Origin: Dyadobacter luticola | Lineage (GTDB): Bacteria > Bacteroidota > Bacteroidia > Cytophagales > Spirosomataceae | Assembly: GCF_005860805.1 (NCBI RefSeq) | Contig: NZ_VCEJ01000002.1 | Location: forward strand, 1,038,375-1,102,374 | Direction: 5' to 3' | Length of the DNA: 64,000 nucleotides | Part shown: positions 54,521-63,797 of the stretch, one piece after another | Layout: every line of letters starts with the position of its first letter | Numbering within the stretch: the stretch's first letter is position 1 | Notes under the pieces: model-generated | Told to the model about the DNA's origin: nothing | The model's database searches: none | The model's input: only the letters and a program-made list of their open reading frames with translations | Position numbers and translations under genes: made by a program

Positions 54521-56056
54521 TCAGGAGTTCAGGAATGTGTACTGTCCGGCCAGTCTTCGTAACCTTTCGTAGTCGATTTTCGAGTTATGCCTCGGGTCAC
54601 GGGGAATTTTTTTGATGAAGAGTATTTTTTCAAATTCCTTTTCAAGCGTTTGCTTCACATTGTCGTGAAACCGGCTGTTTTTCAGTTCAATGATTGCGGT
54701 AATTTTCCCGGCTAACATTAAAATTGTCCCCATTTCGATGCCTTCCAAGGTTTGGAAATAATTTTCATACATAAAAGGAGAAACGATTTCATTTTGATTG
54801 AAGATGAGCGTGTTACATCTTCCGGTCAAATATAAATTTCCATCCGGCCCAAAGTAACCGCTATCGCCAGTCCGGTGCCAGCAGGTTTCACCAATAAAGA
54901 TTTTATTTCGTTTGAGCGCTTCCTCATTATGCAGGTAAGCCCTCAAAACGTGTTTTCCCGAGACGATAATTTCGCCAATTTCACCCTGCGTAACTTCTAT
55001 CCCTTCCAGTTCTTTCTGTGTGCTTATTTCAAGGTTTTCTCTGATCTGAATGATTTTTACGGTTGCAGCCGGCTCCGGCATTCCCACCAGCAAACCCTTT
55101 TCATCCTGATTTTCAATCAAAACATCCGCATCAACCGAACTAATTGGTTCCGCTTCTGTTGAGCCATAAACGATTTGAATGTTGGTATCTGGAAATGCAT
55201 TTCGATATAATGTGGCCTCACTCGGAAAAACCGGCGCGCCTCCGGTGAAGATTTTCTGAATGTGAGGTAATGTTAAATGCTTTTTGGACAAATGTTTGGA
55301 AATCTCTTTTACAAAAAATGGGGAGGCAATAATGCTGGTTACTGCATGCGTTTCGATCTGGTCAATGATGTTTTCCGATTTCAGTGAGCCGGGTTTTCTG
55401 GCATTGAAATCGGGGATGACGGAGGTGACACCGGCGCCAAGATTGAGGAGTAGCACAATCGGCAGTGCGGGCATGCAGATGTCCGCGGGATCGAATTCCA
55501 GGATCGGTTGCAAAGCCAGAAATTGTTCACGCAGGAGTCCGTGGGTGCGGATTGCGGCTTTCGGGTTTCCTGTGCTGCCGGTGGTGAAAGTGATCAGCGC
55601 AATGTCGTTTTCTAATGTTTTTGGAAGATTCGCAGCGACTAGATTTTTATCGAAATCCACACCCAGATGCAGCGGAATTTGTCTCAATCCCGGGACAAAC
55701 CACGCCAAAATCCGGCCTTTGGTCGTACTGATAAATGCTTTACAATGAGCGAGTTTGCAACAAACATTCAGCCTTTTCAAACTAACCCACTCATCCAGAA
55801 AAACCGCCACTGCACCGATTTTAAATAAGGCTAAAACAATCCGGTACAAATCATCGCTCATCGGTACAAACACCATTACCCTGTCACCTTTTTGAATGCC
55901 TTTTTTTAGGAAATAGGCCGCCGTCTGATCTATGGAGGCAGCAAATTCGCCGAAAGTGACCTTTTTATTTTTGTAGATCAATGCAGTTTTATCCGGCGTT
56001 TTTTGCGCCGCTTTTTCCAGCAGATCGACAATGTTAAAAGGTTGATTATCTTCCAT
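54521..56056 (-). CDS. AMP-dependent acyl-CoA/acyl-AMP ligase (OleC-like)
   Basis: A 511-residue adenylating enzyme: A3 motif TFTTGSTGNPKA, A5 YGSTEAE, A7 HRTGDSGYFGPDGNLYLTGR, and an A10 lysine in RDPRHNSKIDYE. The N-terminal region (IGAVAVFLDEWVSLKRLNVCCK) and the RHNSKID end look more like OleC beta-lactone synthetases than like typical fatty-acid CoA ligases. It would activate a carboxylate, or close a beta-lactone, using ATP. It is the last gene of the operon that begins at 63681, 30 bases after the GNAT gene. Confidence 0.8.
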   Translation of the reverse strand: MEDNQPFNIVDLLEKAAQKTPDKTALIYKNKKVTFGEFAASIDQTAAYFLKKGIQKGDRVMVFVPMSDDLYRIVLALFKIGAVAVFLDEWVSLKRLNVCCKLAHCKAFISTTKGRILAWFVPGLRQIPLHLGVDFDKNLVAANLPKTLENDIALITFTTGSTGNPKAAIRTHGLLREQFLALQPILEFDPADICMPALPIVLLLNLGAGVTSVIPDFNARKPGSLKSENIIDQIETHAVTSIIASPFFVKEISKHLSKKHLTLPHIQKIFTGGAPVFPSEATLYRNAFPDTNIQIVYGSTEAEPISSVDADVLIENQDEKGLLVGMPEPAATVKIIQIRENLEISTQKELEGIEVTQGEIGEIIVSGKHVLRAYLHNEEALKRNKIFIGETCWHRTGDSGYFGPDGNLYLTGRCNTLIFNQNEIVSPFMYENYFQTLEGIEMGTILMLAGKITAIIELKNSRFHDNVKQTLEKEFEKILFIKKIPRDPRHNSKIDYERLRRLAGQYTFLNS

Positions 56057-56086
56057 GAAGTTGTTATTCAGTACTTTATCAAAGGT

Positions 56087-57100
56087 TTAGTCGATTTTCA
56101 CCCCGTACAATGCGTAATTTTTATAATTAACCCCCGAAAAATTCTTGGACAAAGCCATGGACGTGCCCTGCTGATAAATAAAGGGATGCAGCGCGCTCGT
56201 AAAGCCCAATTTCATCGCCTCACCGTAAACAATGTTGCCAATCACATGCCCCAAACCTTTCCAATTCGGATCGGGATGCCGCGCCAAAGTTTTTACGATC
56301 AAAGATTTTTCAGTGGTATTCAGAAAATCCTGGATGCAGAAATAGTAGCCGATCAATGTGCCGTTTTCATCTTCCGCCAGCAATGTCAAAGCAGGATTGA
56401 TGAGATTTTTTGTCGGCAGATATTTATCAAGAAATGCTTTTTGGGAAATGGGCGTGTACAGGAAATTTGTTTTAAAAGCGATTTCATTGAATGCATAAAT
56501 ACGCCCGATTTCGTCTTCAAAATGCTGTAAATCAATCGGTCGGATTACAACTCCTTCATCAAATAATTCCTGCTGCCGGGCGGTCAATGCGGCATCTTCA
56601 TTCAGTTCGAGGTTACTGTCAATGTTGGTGTAATATCTGGCGATGACCTCAAAACCTGCATCCTGAAACTGATCATTGTAATATAAATGATGAAAAGGTT
56701 CCAGAAAATAGGGCGGGTTATTACGGTCAGTAGAAAAACGGTAATTTTCCCAGGTACTGCCATTCATCGGGCCGATTAAATAGCTTGCGTCCAATGTTTT
56801 GGCTTGCTCTTTTAAATGATCAAGTAATGTGATCGCATAAGTGGCATTCTCCGCACATTCATAAGTCCCGACTGTGCAGGCAGGTGCATCGTGATATTTT
56901 AAAAATGGGTTAAAATAAAGACTCGCCCGCGCTACAACTTTTTCGCGATCAGTAAGATAGTAGCACCCTTCCAGAAAATCCACCGGTATTTTCTCTGACT
57001 TTTTTAATGCTAGCTCGGACTCCTGATATATGCTTTCGGGTAGCTTTTCAAAAAGGTGAAAATCCGTTTCTCCTGGTTTTGTTTTGAAAATCTGGATCAT
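56087..57100 (-). CDS. GNAT-like acyltransferase
   Basis: A 337-residue protein with a duplicated-GNAT pattern. The second half ends in a typical acetyl-CoA-binding segment (TLAEDENGTLIGYYFCIQDF-like strand, then TLARHPDPNWKGLGHVIGNIVYGEAM). It belongs to a family seen next to phospholipid genes. It may acylate or aminoacylate the pathway product. Its start overlaps the end of the dolichol-kinase-like gene by 4 bases (57097-57100). Confidence 0.7.
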   Translation of the reverse strand: MIQIFKTKPGETDFHLFEKLPESIYQESELALKKSEKIPVDFLEGCYYLTDREKVVARASLYFNPFLKYHDAPACTVGTYECAENATYAITLLDHLKEQAKTLDASYLIGPMNGSTWENYRFSTDRNNPPYFLEPFHHLYYNDQFQDAGFEVIARYYTNIDSNLELNEDAALTARQQELFDEGVVIRPIDLQHFEDEIGRIYAFNEIAFKTNFLYTPISQKAFLDKYLPTKNLINPALTLLAEDENGTLIGYYFCIQDFLNTTEKSLIVKTLARHPDPNWKGLGHVIGNIVYGEAMKLGFTSALHPFIYQQGTSMALSKNFSGVNYKNYALYGVKID

Positions 57101-57759
57101 AAAATCAGGCTCAGGGTAATCGCCACGCTGGCGGGAATTGATAAGTTATCGCTGCCTTTCCAACTGATTGCTTCGGCAATGGTTGCTACTATGGATAGGA
57201 TAATCAAATTCCAAACTGCGCTTTCCAGTTGAATTTTGAGAATATAAAAAACTATGGCAGAGACTATTAAGTTGCAAACAAAGAATGCCGCCGAGCCGGA
57301 AATCGTCTTTTTACATTGACCAATTTGATAGGTCCCGAACGGAAACTTTTTGCCGGTAAGCGCAGCGATCGGATCGCAGATGGCCAGGATTAGAATCGGC
57401 AAATAAAAGATCACGACACCTTTATCTAATAATGTGTACATTAAAAAACAGGCATAAACTGCCACCGGAAACAGAATGCTTCCGTGCGAGTCGCGATCGA
57501 TGGCGTTGATCGAGGGTAACAGTTTGAATTTCAGGCTTAAAAGGAGAATGATCAGGAAGCTGGAACACAGGATTAAAACCTGCCAGTGGCTTGTCAGGAA
57601 TATAGGAAAAAGCATCGTGAGAAGTCCGGTGCCGAGGTGTACCAGCTTGCGCGTCAGTTCAGGCTTGACATTGAACTGGTGATAAAGCAGCTCGGCCACG
57701 CCAAAAAGGGCGAGGAAGCAGGCGGCGAGGATCAGCATCGGCAAAATTTCTGCGAACAT
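57097..57759 (-). CDS. Dolichol/phytol kinase-like membrane protein
   Basis: A 220-residue integral membrane protein with about seven helices and the family pattern ELTRKLVHLGTG (N-terminal, about 36-47) and DPIAALTGKKF (about 128-138). In relatives (phytol, farnesol and dolichol kinases; CdsA-like phosphatidate enzymes) these bind CTP. It would phosphorylate an isoprenol with CTP, in line with an isoprenoid pathway. It follows the DUF3419 gene after 15 bases and overlaps the GNAT gene by 4. Confidence 0.75.
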   Translation of the reverse strand: MFAEILPMLILAACFLALFGVAELLYHQFNVKPELTRKLVHLGTGLLTMLFPIFLTSHWQVLILCSSFLIILLLSLKFKLLPSINAIDRDSHGSILFPVAVYACFLMYTLLDKGVVIFYLPILILAICDPIAALTGKKFPFGTYQIGQCKKTISGSAAFFVCNLIVSAIVFYILKIQLESAVWNLIILSIVATIAEAISWKGSDNLSIPASVAITLSLIL

Positions 57760-57774
57760 GGAGGTAATGTGTGT

Positions 57775-58866
57775 TTAGGGCCTGACTCGGTTTAATATAA
57801 ATTGGTTGTAGAAAAATCCTTTGTCGATCCGGGAAAGATTTTCGGAGATATCCCGGCAAAATTCCACTTTCCCGGGCAAAATCGCAGAAATCCGGCGCGG
57901 TACCATCAGGTTCCAGTAGGCCAGTTTTCCACCTTTTTCCATGCCTTTTATCAATGTTTCAGAAGTTGTCTTGAAAAGTTTTTCATCCATATATTCAAAA
58001 ATATCAGACAGGTTCATTGCATGAAAACGCCCGAAGTCTGTCATCGCATCCTGGGCAAAACCTTGTTTTAAATGCAGTGAACCAATATTTTGTCGGATCA
58101 CTTTGTAATTTTCTTCTTGCAAATAATGTGGCAATGCTCCCTGGAAATCACCCGTCAAATTATAGTTAAGAATGTAGTTCCGCTGAGCAGCCGTCGATCT
58201 CAAATGTTGCGCCGCTTTGTTGAAAATGAATGTCGAAACAGCGCCGTCGACCTGTTTCAGAAACTCCGGGTCGCGGCCATATTTGCCCATCACATACCGG
58301 CTGAAAAATATTTTGAAAAGCAGCCGCCAGCGCCAGGTATTCCATTTTTTTGTGTAAAAATCTTCCTGCGCCTGTGGAGATTTCGGTGCCAAAAGTTGCC
58401 CGACCGTTTTCCTCGAATGTATCCAAGGCAAAATCTTATTCGCAAAAAGCCGGAAGTATTTTTCAAATTTTCCGGCATGGATTACGCCCTTTTCAATGAT
58501 TTCCCGATTGGCTTCCCAATAAGCTCGCGCCTCTGTCGAAAGCTGGTTTTTGATCAGATCAAAATGTTTTAAACGCTTTTCAGAGAGCGAGAAGCCAAGA
58601 AATGCCAAAGTTTCTTCCAGCTCGAAATGAAAGATGCTGATCTTTTTTAACTCGATCAGGAAAAGCTGGGTCGGGTTAATGTCCACGGCTACAACCAGCT
58701 CGGGATCAGTGGTTAATAAGGAAAAACTATTGTCTCCCGCTGAGCCGATGGACAGGTTTTTTTTGCCGCGGTCCGACAATGCTTCAACCAGAATATCCGC
58801 ATCTTCCCAGCAATTCGCATAGCGGATCAGACCGAAATCGACGACATCTGTCAGTTTTTGGCTCAT
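57775..58866 (-). CDS. DUF3419 (BtaA-like) aminocarboxypropyl transferase
   Basis: A 363-residue protein. LTDVVDFGLIRYANCWEDADILVEAL at the start and IGSAGDNSFSLLTTDPELVVAVDINPTQLFLIELK form the SAM-binding site of DUF3419. The family is named after BtaA, which moves the 3-amino-3-carboxypropyl group of SAM to diacylglycerol in betaine-lipid synthesis. The later segments (GDFQGALPHYLQEENY and FNLSDIFEYM-type) also fit. The gene overlaps the PEP-binding gene by 4 bases. No BtaB methyltransferase is nearby, so the product is probably not a classical betaine lipid. Confidence 0.85.
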   Translation of the reverse strand: MSQKLTDVVDFGLIRYANCWEDADILVEALSDRGKKNLSIGSAGDNSFSLLTTDPELVVAVDINPTQLFLIELKKISIFHFELEETLAFLGFSLSEKRLKHFDLIKNQLSTEARAYWEANREIIEKGVIHAGKFEKYFRLFANKILPWIHSRKTVGQLLAPKSPQAQEDFYTKKWNTWRWRLLFKIFFSRYVMGKYGRDPEFLKQVDGAVSTFIFNKAAQHLRSTAAQRNYILNYNLTGDFQGALPHYLQEENYKVIRQNIGSLHLKQGFAQDAMTDFGRFHAMNLSDIFEYMDEKLFKTTSETLIKGMEKGGKLAYWNLMVPRRISAILPGKVEFCRDISENLSRIDKGFFYNQFILNRVRP

Positions 58867-61439
58867 GATTCGATGATGTTAATGATACCCGAACTGCCGT
58901 CCATCTCAATTTCGTCGCCGGTTTTCAATGTTTTCAAAAGTCCGGTCACACCGACAATGCAAGGTTTGCCCATTTCGCGCGAGACGATCGCCGAGTGGCT
59001 GAGCAGGCTGCCTCGTTCGACAATGATACCCAGCGCGCCGGGAAAAAGGGTGACCCAACCCGGATCTGTACTGATAGTGACAAGGATATCTCCATTTAAA
59101 GAGGCAATTTCATGCGCATTTAGCACGACGCGCACTTTGCCCCGCACGCGCCCCGGGGAGCAGCCGATGCCTTTCAGCCCGCCTTCGGGTCGCTCGATTC
59201 TATCGGTACTAAAAAAATCATTGTCGTGGTAAGGCGCGCCGTAAGTGGCAAATCGTTCGGAAAGTGGCCCGGCCGCCTGGTTTTTCTCAAATTCGTTTTT
59301 CCGCAACATGATCAGCCCGCGAATTTCCTGGGTGACGGAAGTTCCATCGAGGTAAGCGAAAATTTCTTCTTTGGTCAAAAAGAAAATGTCACGCTCGTAG
59401 GCAATGATGCCGTCGGCGGCGAACTTCTTTCCGATGTAGCTAAACAACTGACGTACAATACCAAAGGCACGTGTCCTTTCATAGCGGAGATTTTCCCGCG
59501 CGCTCACCAGTTCGCGCGCTTTGTTCAATGTGCGCCGAAATTTTAGCTTTTGCAAAATACCGCCTTTCAAAGCTCTATTTATTTCCTGCTCGGCTTTTTG
59601 CCGGATTTCCAGCTCGCGGCTGCCTGAAATTTGCGCCGATGTGATACCAGTTTCGACATACGATTTCAGAATGCGGATAAAAGCCGTCGGGTCCTGCGTG
59701 TAGGATACCGTTTCCAGTTTCAACTCACCGACGCAGCGCTCGCCGAAATCGGCAATGTACCGGTCGATTTCTTTTTTGATTGAAACAAAATCAATGTGTT
59801 TATTCTCAATCAGTTCCGCCCAGATTTCGGCTTCGTTTTTGTTTGTAAAAAGTGCTTTTAATCCTGGATTTTCAGAAATCTGGCTGGCCAGCCGGATACT
59901 CCTGTGCACCGGCTCGACGGAGATAATGTCGCTGCTGCCGCAAAGCAGGTCGTTGTGAATGTTGCGGTTTTCGGCACCGGCGTATTTTTCACATTGTTTT
60001 TGCAGCATCCCAAACCAGATCATCGCGAAAAAATCATTCAGCAAAGGCGCTTTCCACTCGTCCAGCAAGGTTTTTTCGAAATTCAGATAAAGCTGCATCA
60101 GCTCGTAAGCAGTTTTGGAATCGTAATCGATGGCCTTATATTCGGTGATCGTCTGGTTCAAAAGCTCCATAAATTCGCGACGTTTCCGCGGCAGCGATTT
60201 CCACCTCAAATACATATTTCCCGCCATCTTCACAATCCGCCACCACGCTCTTCCTTTCGAGAGCTGGTAACTTTCCGGAATGTCAAACCGCTCTTTCACA
60301 CCCATCATTTTTTCCATAAACCGCGCATTAATGCTGTATCCCGGCAGCATCGCCAGCATGTGGTACCAGGTTCTGAGGTTGTAATAAACCCGGCCGTTGA
60401 GGAAACCCAGCGTATTGGAAAACACTCGTTCATTTTGCCGGATTACCGCATCGCTGACGCCGAGATAAGCGCTAAACAGCTTATAAGCAGTCTCATAGGA
60501 TTTACTGATAAAAGAAAAAGTAAGCGGCGTAGTCACGCCCGGATACGATTCTATAATGTTGCTGTTGTCCCAGAGAATGTAATGTCCGGTAGTGTTGAAC
60601 TGCTTTTTTAAGGTAGTGACCGGCCTGGTTTGCAATAAATACAACTGACCGTTTTGAAATGCAAATTCGATGTCCTGAGGTGCGCCAAATTCTTTTTGCA
60701 GCTGATCCAGCATTTGCCCGATCTCACGGATCTGGTCATCGGAAAGGGTAGGGGCGTTTTGTTTGTCTTCTGCTACTGCTATTTTAATGGTGCCGCCAGA
60801 AGCAGCATTGCTAAATGTTACAGCCTCCGTTTTTTCAACAATTTCAGCATAAACATTGCCATTTTTCAATGTAAAATGATCCGCATTTAACTCACCGGAG
60901 ACCAATCCTTCTCCCAGGCCATACACCGCGCTGATCAGCTTTTCATCCACATTTCCATTTACCGGATTAACACCAAAAGCCACACCAGCAACCTCAGGAT
61001 CAAGCATTTCCTGAATGATTACCGCGATGCCCGCGGGCCCTAAAAGTTGGTGATGCTGCTGATAAGTTTTCACCCGATCCGAAAAGGCAGAATCCCAGAC
61101 TGCCCTGATTTTTGATTTCAAATCTGTGGCCGGGACATATAGAAATGTCTCAAATTGACCTGCAAACGAAAAATCGGCGCCGTCTTCATCGGCTGCGGAA
61201 GACCGGACTGCGAAGAATCGGGCGTCGCCAAAATCTCTTGATATCTCAAAAACGATGCGATTGATGTCTGATTCTGCCGAATTTTCTGAAAACATGATTT
61301 CTAATGTCTCAACCGGCAAAACCAGGAAAGACGGAACCCGCAAACCCAATTTTTTCAGGCGAAAAAGATTGGTCGCTTTTCCGCCGATGGTCAGGTTGGG
61401 CGGCAGATTTTCTTCGGTATCCCGCAAGTATCGCATCAT
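58863..61439 (-). CDS. PEP/pyruvate-binding phosphotransferase (PPDK-like)
   Basis: An 858-residue multidomain protein. The N-terminal ATP-grasp PPDK domain (about 15-290) has GGKATNLFRL and AVRSSAADED with GQFETFL. A long central helical region (about 290-760) follows, and the C-terminal mobile PEP-utilising domain carries the phospho-carrier His in LLSHSAIVSREMGKPCIVG (about 805-823). The PEP/pyruvate exchange C-terminal TIM barrel of true PEP synthase is absent, as in rifampin phosphotransferase, so it probably transfers phosphate to a small molecule. It overlaps both neighbours by 4 bases (61436-61439 and 58863-58866). Confidence 0.85.
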   Translation of the reverse strand: MMRYLRDTEENLPPNLTIGGKATNLFRLKKLGLRVPSFLVLPVETLEIMFSENSAESDINRIVFEISRDFGDARFFAVRSSAADEDGADFSFAGQFETFLYVPATDLKSKIRAVWDSAFSDRVKTYQQHHQLLGPAGIAVIIQEMLDPEVAGVAFGVNPVNGNVDEKLISAVYGLGEGLVSGELNADHFTLKNGNVYAEIVEKTEAVTFSNAASGGTIKIAVAEDKQNAPTLSDDQIREIGQMLDQLQKEFGAPQDIEFAFQNGQLYLLQTRPVTTLKKQFNTTGHYILWDNSNIIESYPGVTTPLTFSFISKSYETAYKLFSAYLGVSDAVIRQNERVFSNTLGFLNGRVYYNLRTWYHMLAMLPGYSINARFMEKMMGVKERFDIPESYQLSKGRAWWRIVKMAGNMYLRWKSLPRKRREFMELLNQTITEYKAIDYDSKTAYELMQLYLNFEKTLLDEWKAPLLNDFFAMIWFGMLQKQCEKYAGAENRNIHNDLLCGSSDIISVEPVHRSIRLASQISENPGLKALFTNKNEAEIWAELIENKHIDFVSIKKEIDRYIADFGERCVGELKLETVSYTQDPTAFIRILKSYVETGITSAQISGSRELEIRQKAEQEINRALKGGILQKLKFRRTLNKARELVSARENLRYERTRAFGIVRQLFSYIGKKFAADGIIAYERDIFFLTKEEIFAYLDGTSVTQEIRGLIMLRKNEFEKNQAAGPLSERFATYGAPYHDNDFFSTDRIERPEGGLKGIGCSPGRVRGKVRVVLNAHEIASLNGDILVTISTDPGWVTLFPGALGIIVERGSLLSHSAIVSREMGKPCIVGVTGLLKTLKTGDEIEMDGSSGIINIIES

Positions 61440-62407
61440 ACAGACAACATTTTTGAGAGCATCGGGCCGCCGCCTAATGTCAGGTACATCGCGATCGTCC
61501 AGAGTGCGGAGGCGTATTCGATCATTTTGGAAAGCTTTTCGGTTTTTTTATTTAAAAACAAAAAGGCAGGCATCGAGCAAATGATAAAAACTGCCCCCAG
61601 CACCAGAAACGCAGTTTTACCATAACCTGCAAAAACAGAAGCCGCAATGCTCAATGATAATGTGACCACCAAAATTGCAATCCAAAGCCAGACCGCTTTT
61701 TGTGTACCGAGTAAAGAAGTGTAAGTCAGCACACCTTCCGATTCTTTTTCTGGGACGCGGATTTTTCGGCCGACTTCTAGCACAATCCCATTCATAAATG
61801 ATACTGCGAAAAAAAATACCAACCCGCTCGGCGCGTCGACGCCAGCCAACAACCAGTCCAGTCCGCTGGCGTAAATGTCGATGAGTGGGATGATCACCAT
61901 GTGCGACACGACGTACCAGAATTGATGCCTTCGAAGCCAGTCGGCGATGAAAAATTCTTTTCCCATCAGCAGCAGATAACCGATTACAATGCTGTAAATC
62001 AGCAGCATCTTCGGGAAGAAAATAAGATTGACTACAATTTGAACCGCAGCGAATATCGCGCCGGTTATGGCAAGTTCTCTGAATGTAATCAGGCCGCGGG
62101 GCACGGCAAGTTCTTTCCGGTATTTGGCGTCATCTTCGGCGTCTTTGAATTCGTCGAAAATCCGTACGAGAAAAAAGAGGGATATGGTCGTGAAAATGCC
62201 GGTAAGGAAAATTTTCCAGCTGACAAATCCTTCGGCGCCGCGGCAAATTCTTGAAAAGGAGATCGCCGAAAAGCTGAATGCCGTAACCAGCAGTCCATGA
62301 CCGAGGATCGGGAAACGCTCTTTTTGATAAATGTAGAGCCGTTTCAGGAAAGGTGCACGATTTTCCTCCGGCCTGCTGAATTCATTTCCTTGCGCGGGTA
62401 GCCTCAT
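61436..62407 (-). CDS. UbiA-like prenyltransferase, atypical
   Basis: A 323-residue polytopic membrane protein started at the ATG at 62407, which overlaps the HMG-CoA-reductase stop as ATGA. It has about eight or nine helices. The first Asp-rich motif is FDEFKDAEDDAKY (in place of NDxxDxxxD). In the second position GRKIRVPEKESEGVLTYTSLLG replaces the usual DxxxD. The change keeps acidic residues but is unlike MenA, UbiA or digeranylgeranylglyceryl synthases. It may transfer a prenyl group to a non-standard acceptor. Confidence 0.78.
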   Translation of the reverse strand: MRLPAQGNEFSRPEENRAPFLKRLYIYQKERFPILGHGLLVTAFSFSAISFSRICRGAEGFVSWKIFLTGIFTTISLFFLVRIFDEFKDAEDDAKYRKELAVPRGLITFRELAITGAIFAAVQIVVNLIFFPKMLLIYSIVIGYLLLMGKEFFIADWLRRHQFWYVVSHMVIIPLIDIYASGLDWLLAGVDAPSGLVFFFAVSFMNGIVLEVGRKIRVPEKESEGVLTYTSLLGTQKAVWLWIAILVVTLSLSIAASVFAGYGKTAFLVLGAVFIICSMPAFLFLNKKTEKLSKMIEYASALWTIAMYLTLGGGPMLSKMLSV

Positions 62408-63681
62408 TTTTTGCGACCGAACTTCTGGTGAGCGGCGGCAAATTGACCGGCGGACAATGCTGCTGCAATGGACAATTCCCCAGCCAAAACCAGCGCGCCG
62501 CATATCTCGGCAAACTTCCGGGCTTTGCCTTCGCCGTAGCAATCCATCAGTTCCAGACATTCGCGCTGGGTGGGTAGCGAAGTACCGCCGCCGACGGTGC
62601 CGACGATGAGGTTGGGCAATGTTACCGAGGCATAGAGGCTGCCGTCGCCGGTGAGCTCCATACGGGTGATTCCCACCGCGGCTTCGGAAATGCAGGCGAC
62701 GTCCTGGCCGGTGGCGATGAAAAGTGCGGTCAGACCATTGGCATAATGTCCCTGCGCGCCGATGGAGCCGCTTTGTATCGTGCCGACTGTGGAAGACAAC
62801 CAGTATTGCGCCATCGCTTCCGGGCTGGTTTTCAGTATTTTAACAACAATTTCCCTGCTGAGTGTGATCTCGGTTGTTACCTTTTTACCGCGGACATGCG
62901 CGAATGATTGGGAAGTGGCTTTTTTATCGCCGGAATAATTGCCTTCGATAAACCACCATTCCGGCTGCACGGGTGCGTTGGCAATGATATATTGGCAAAT
63001 CGCATTGCTGCAAATGGTGACCATATTTTGCCCGGATGCGTCGCCGGTCTGAAATTCAAAAGTGAGGATCAGGTGGTTGCCTTCAATGTTGGATTTCATA
63101 TCCGAAAGTCGCGCATATCGGCTGGTTTCACCGGTAATGCGTTCAAATTCAGCAATGTTTCCCAAAATCCAGATCAGGAATGTGCCCAAATCGCCGAGGT
63201 GCTCAAACTTGAAAAGCGGCGAGCGCTGGACACCTTCGATCAGGCATACAGAGGTAGTGCCGCCTGCCCGCCGGCAAGCCCTCGCGCCGCGACTGTATGA
63301 AGCCAGTAAACTGCCTTCGCTCGTCGCCATCGGTACATAAAAATCTCCTTTGGCGCACGAGCCCAAAACCGTCAGCGGGCCGACAATCCCGGTGGGTACC
63401 ATGGACATCCCGATGAAATTTTCAATGTTCCCTTCCAGCTGCGAGAGGTTTGAAAACGTATTCTTTCCGGTAAGATAGGGGAGCTCCCGGCCCGTTTTCC
63501 TAAGCATATAATCCAGCCTTTTCTCTGTTCCTTCCTGCGTAACCGGCACTTCTGCGGGCAAGGATTCGGTCAGCGGCTCGGGCAATTTTTTGTTGCGGAT
63601 ATCAGAGATCAGCTGGTCGATATTTTCCAAAGCGCTGATTTGCTGCAACGCTTTTAAGGTGATTTCACTTGATGAAGACAT
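62404..63681 (-). CDS. HMG-CoA reductase-like enzyme
   Basis: A 425-residue class I-like HMG-CoA reductase. Motifs in order: FIGMSMVPTGIVGPL, catalytic Glu in ATSEGSLLAS, catalytic Lys in SGDKKATSQS, NAD(P)H loop GDASGQNM (canonical GDAMGMN), GTVGGGTSLPTQ near the C-terminus and the catalytic His in AAAHQKFGRKK. All four catalytic residue types are present. It would give mevalonate from HMG-CoA, or reduce another acyl-CoA. It is the first gene of the seven-gene operon and begins divergently from the gene at 63798. Confidence 0.88.
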   Translation of the reverse strand: MSSSSEITLKALQQISALENIDQLISDIRNKKLPEPLTESLPAEVPVTQEGTEKRLDYMLRKTGRELPYLTGKNTFSNLSQLEGNIENFIGMSMVPTGIVGPLTVLGSCAKGDFYVPMATSEGSLLASYSRGARACRRAGGTTSVCLIEGVQRSPLFKFEHLGDLGTFLIWILGNIAEFERITGETSRYARLSDMKSNIEGNHLILTFEFQTGDASGQNMVTICSNAICQYIIANAPVQPEWWFIEGNYSGDKKATSQSFAHVRGKKVTTEITLSREIVVKILKTSPEAMAQYWLSSTVGTIQSGSIGAQGHYANGLTALFIATGQDVACISEAAVGITRMELTGDGSLYASVTLPNLIVGTVGGGTSLPTQRECLELMDCYGEGKARKFAEICGALVLAGELSIAAALSAGQFAAAHQKFGRKK

Positions 63682-63797
63682 AGGGCGTTTTTTGGATTTT
63701 TCATGCTAACATTTGGGCAAAATCGTAATTTTTAGAAGAAATAAAAATTTATGCGCCTGCGGCAATTTCGTATGATGCAGAGATAACTGTCTGATTT

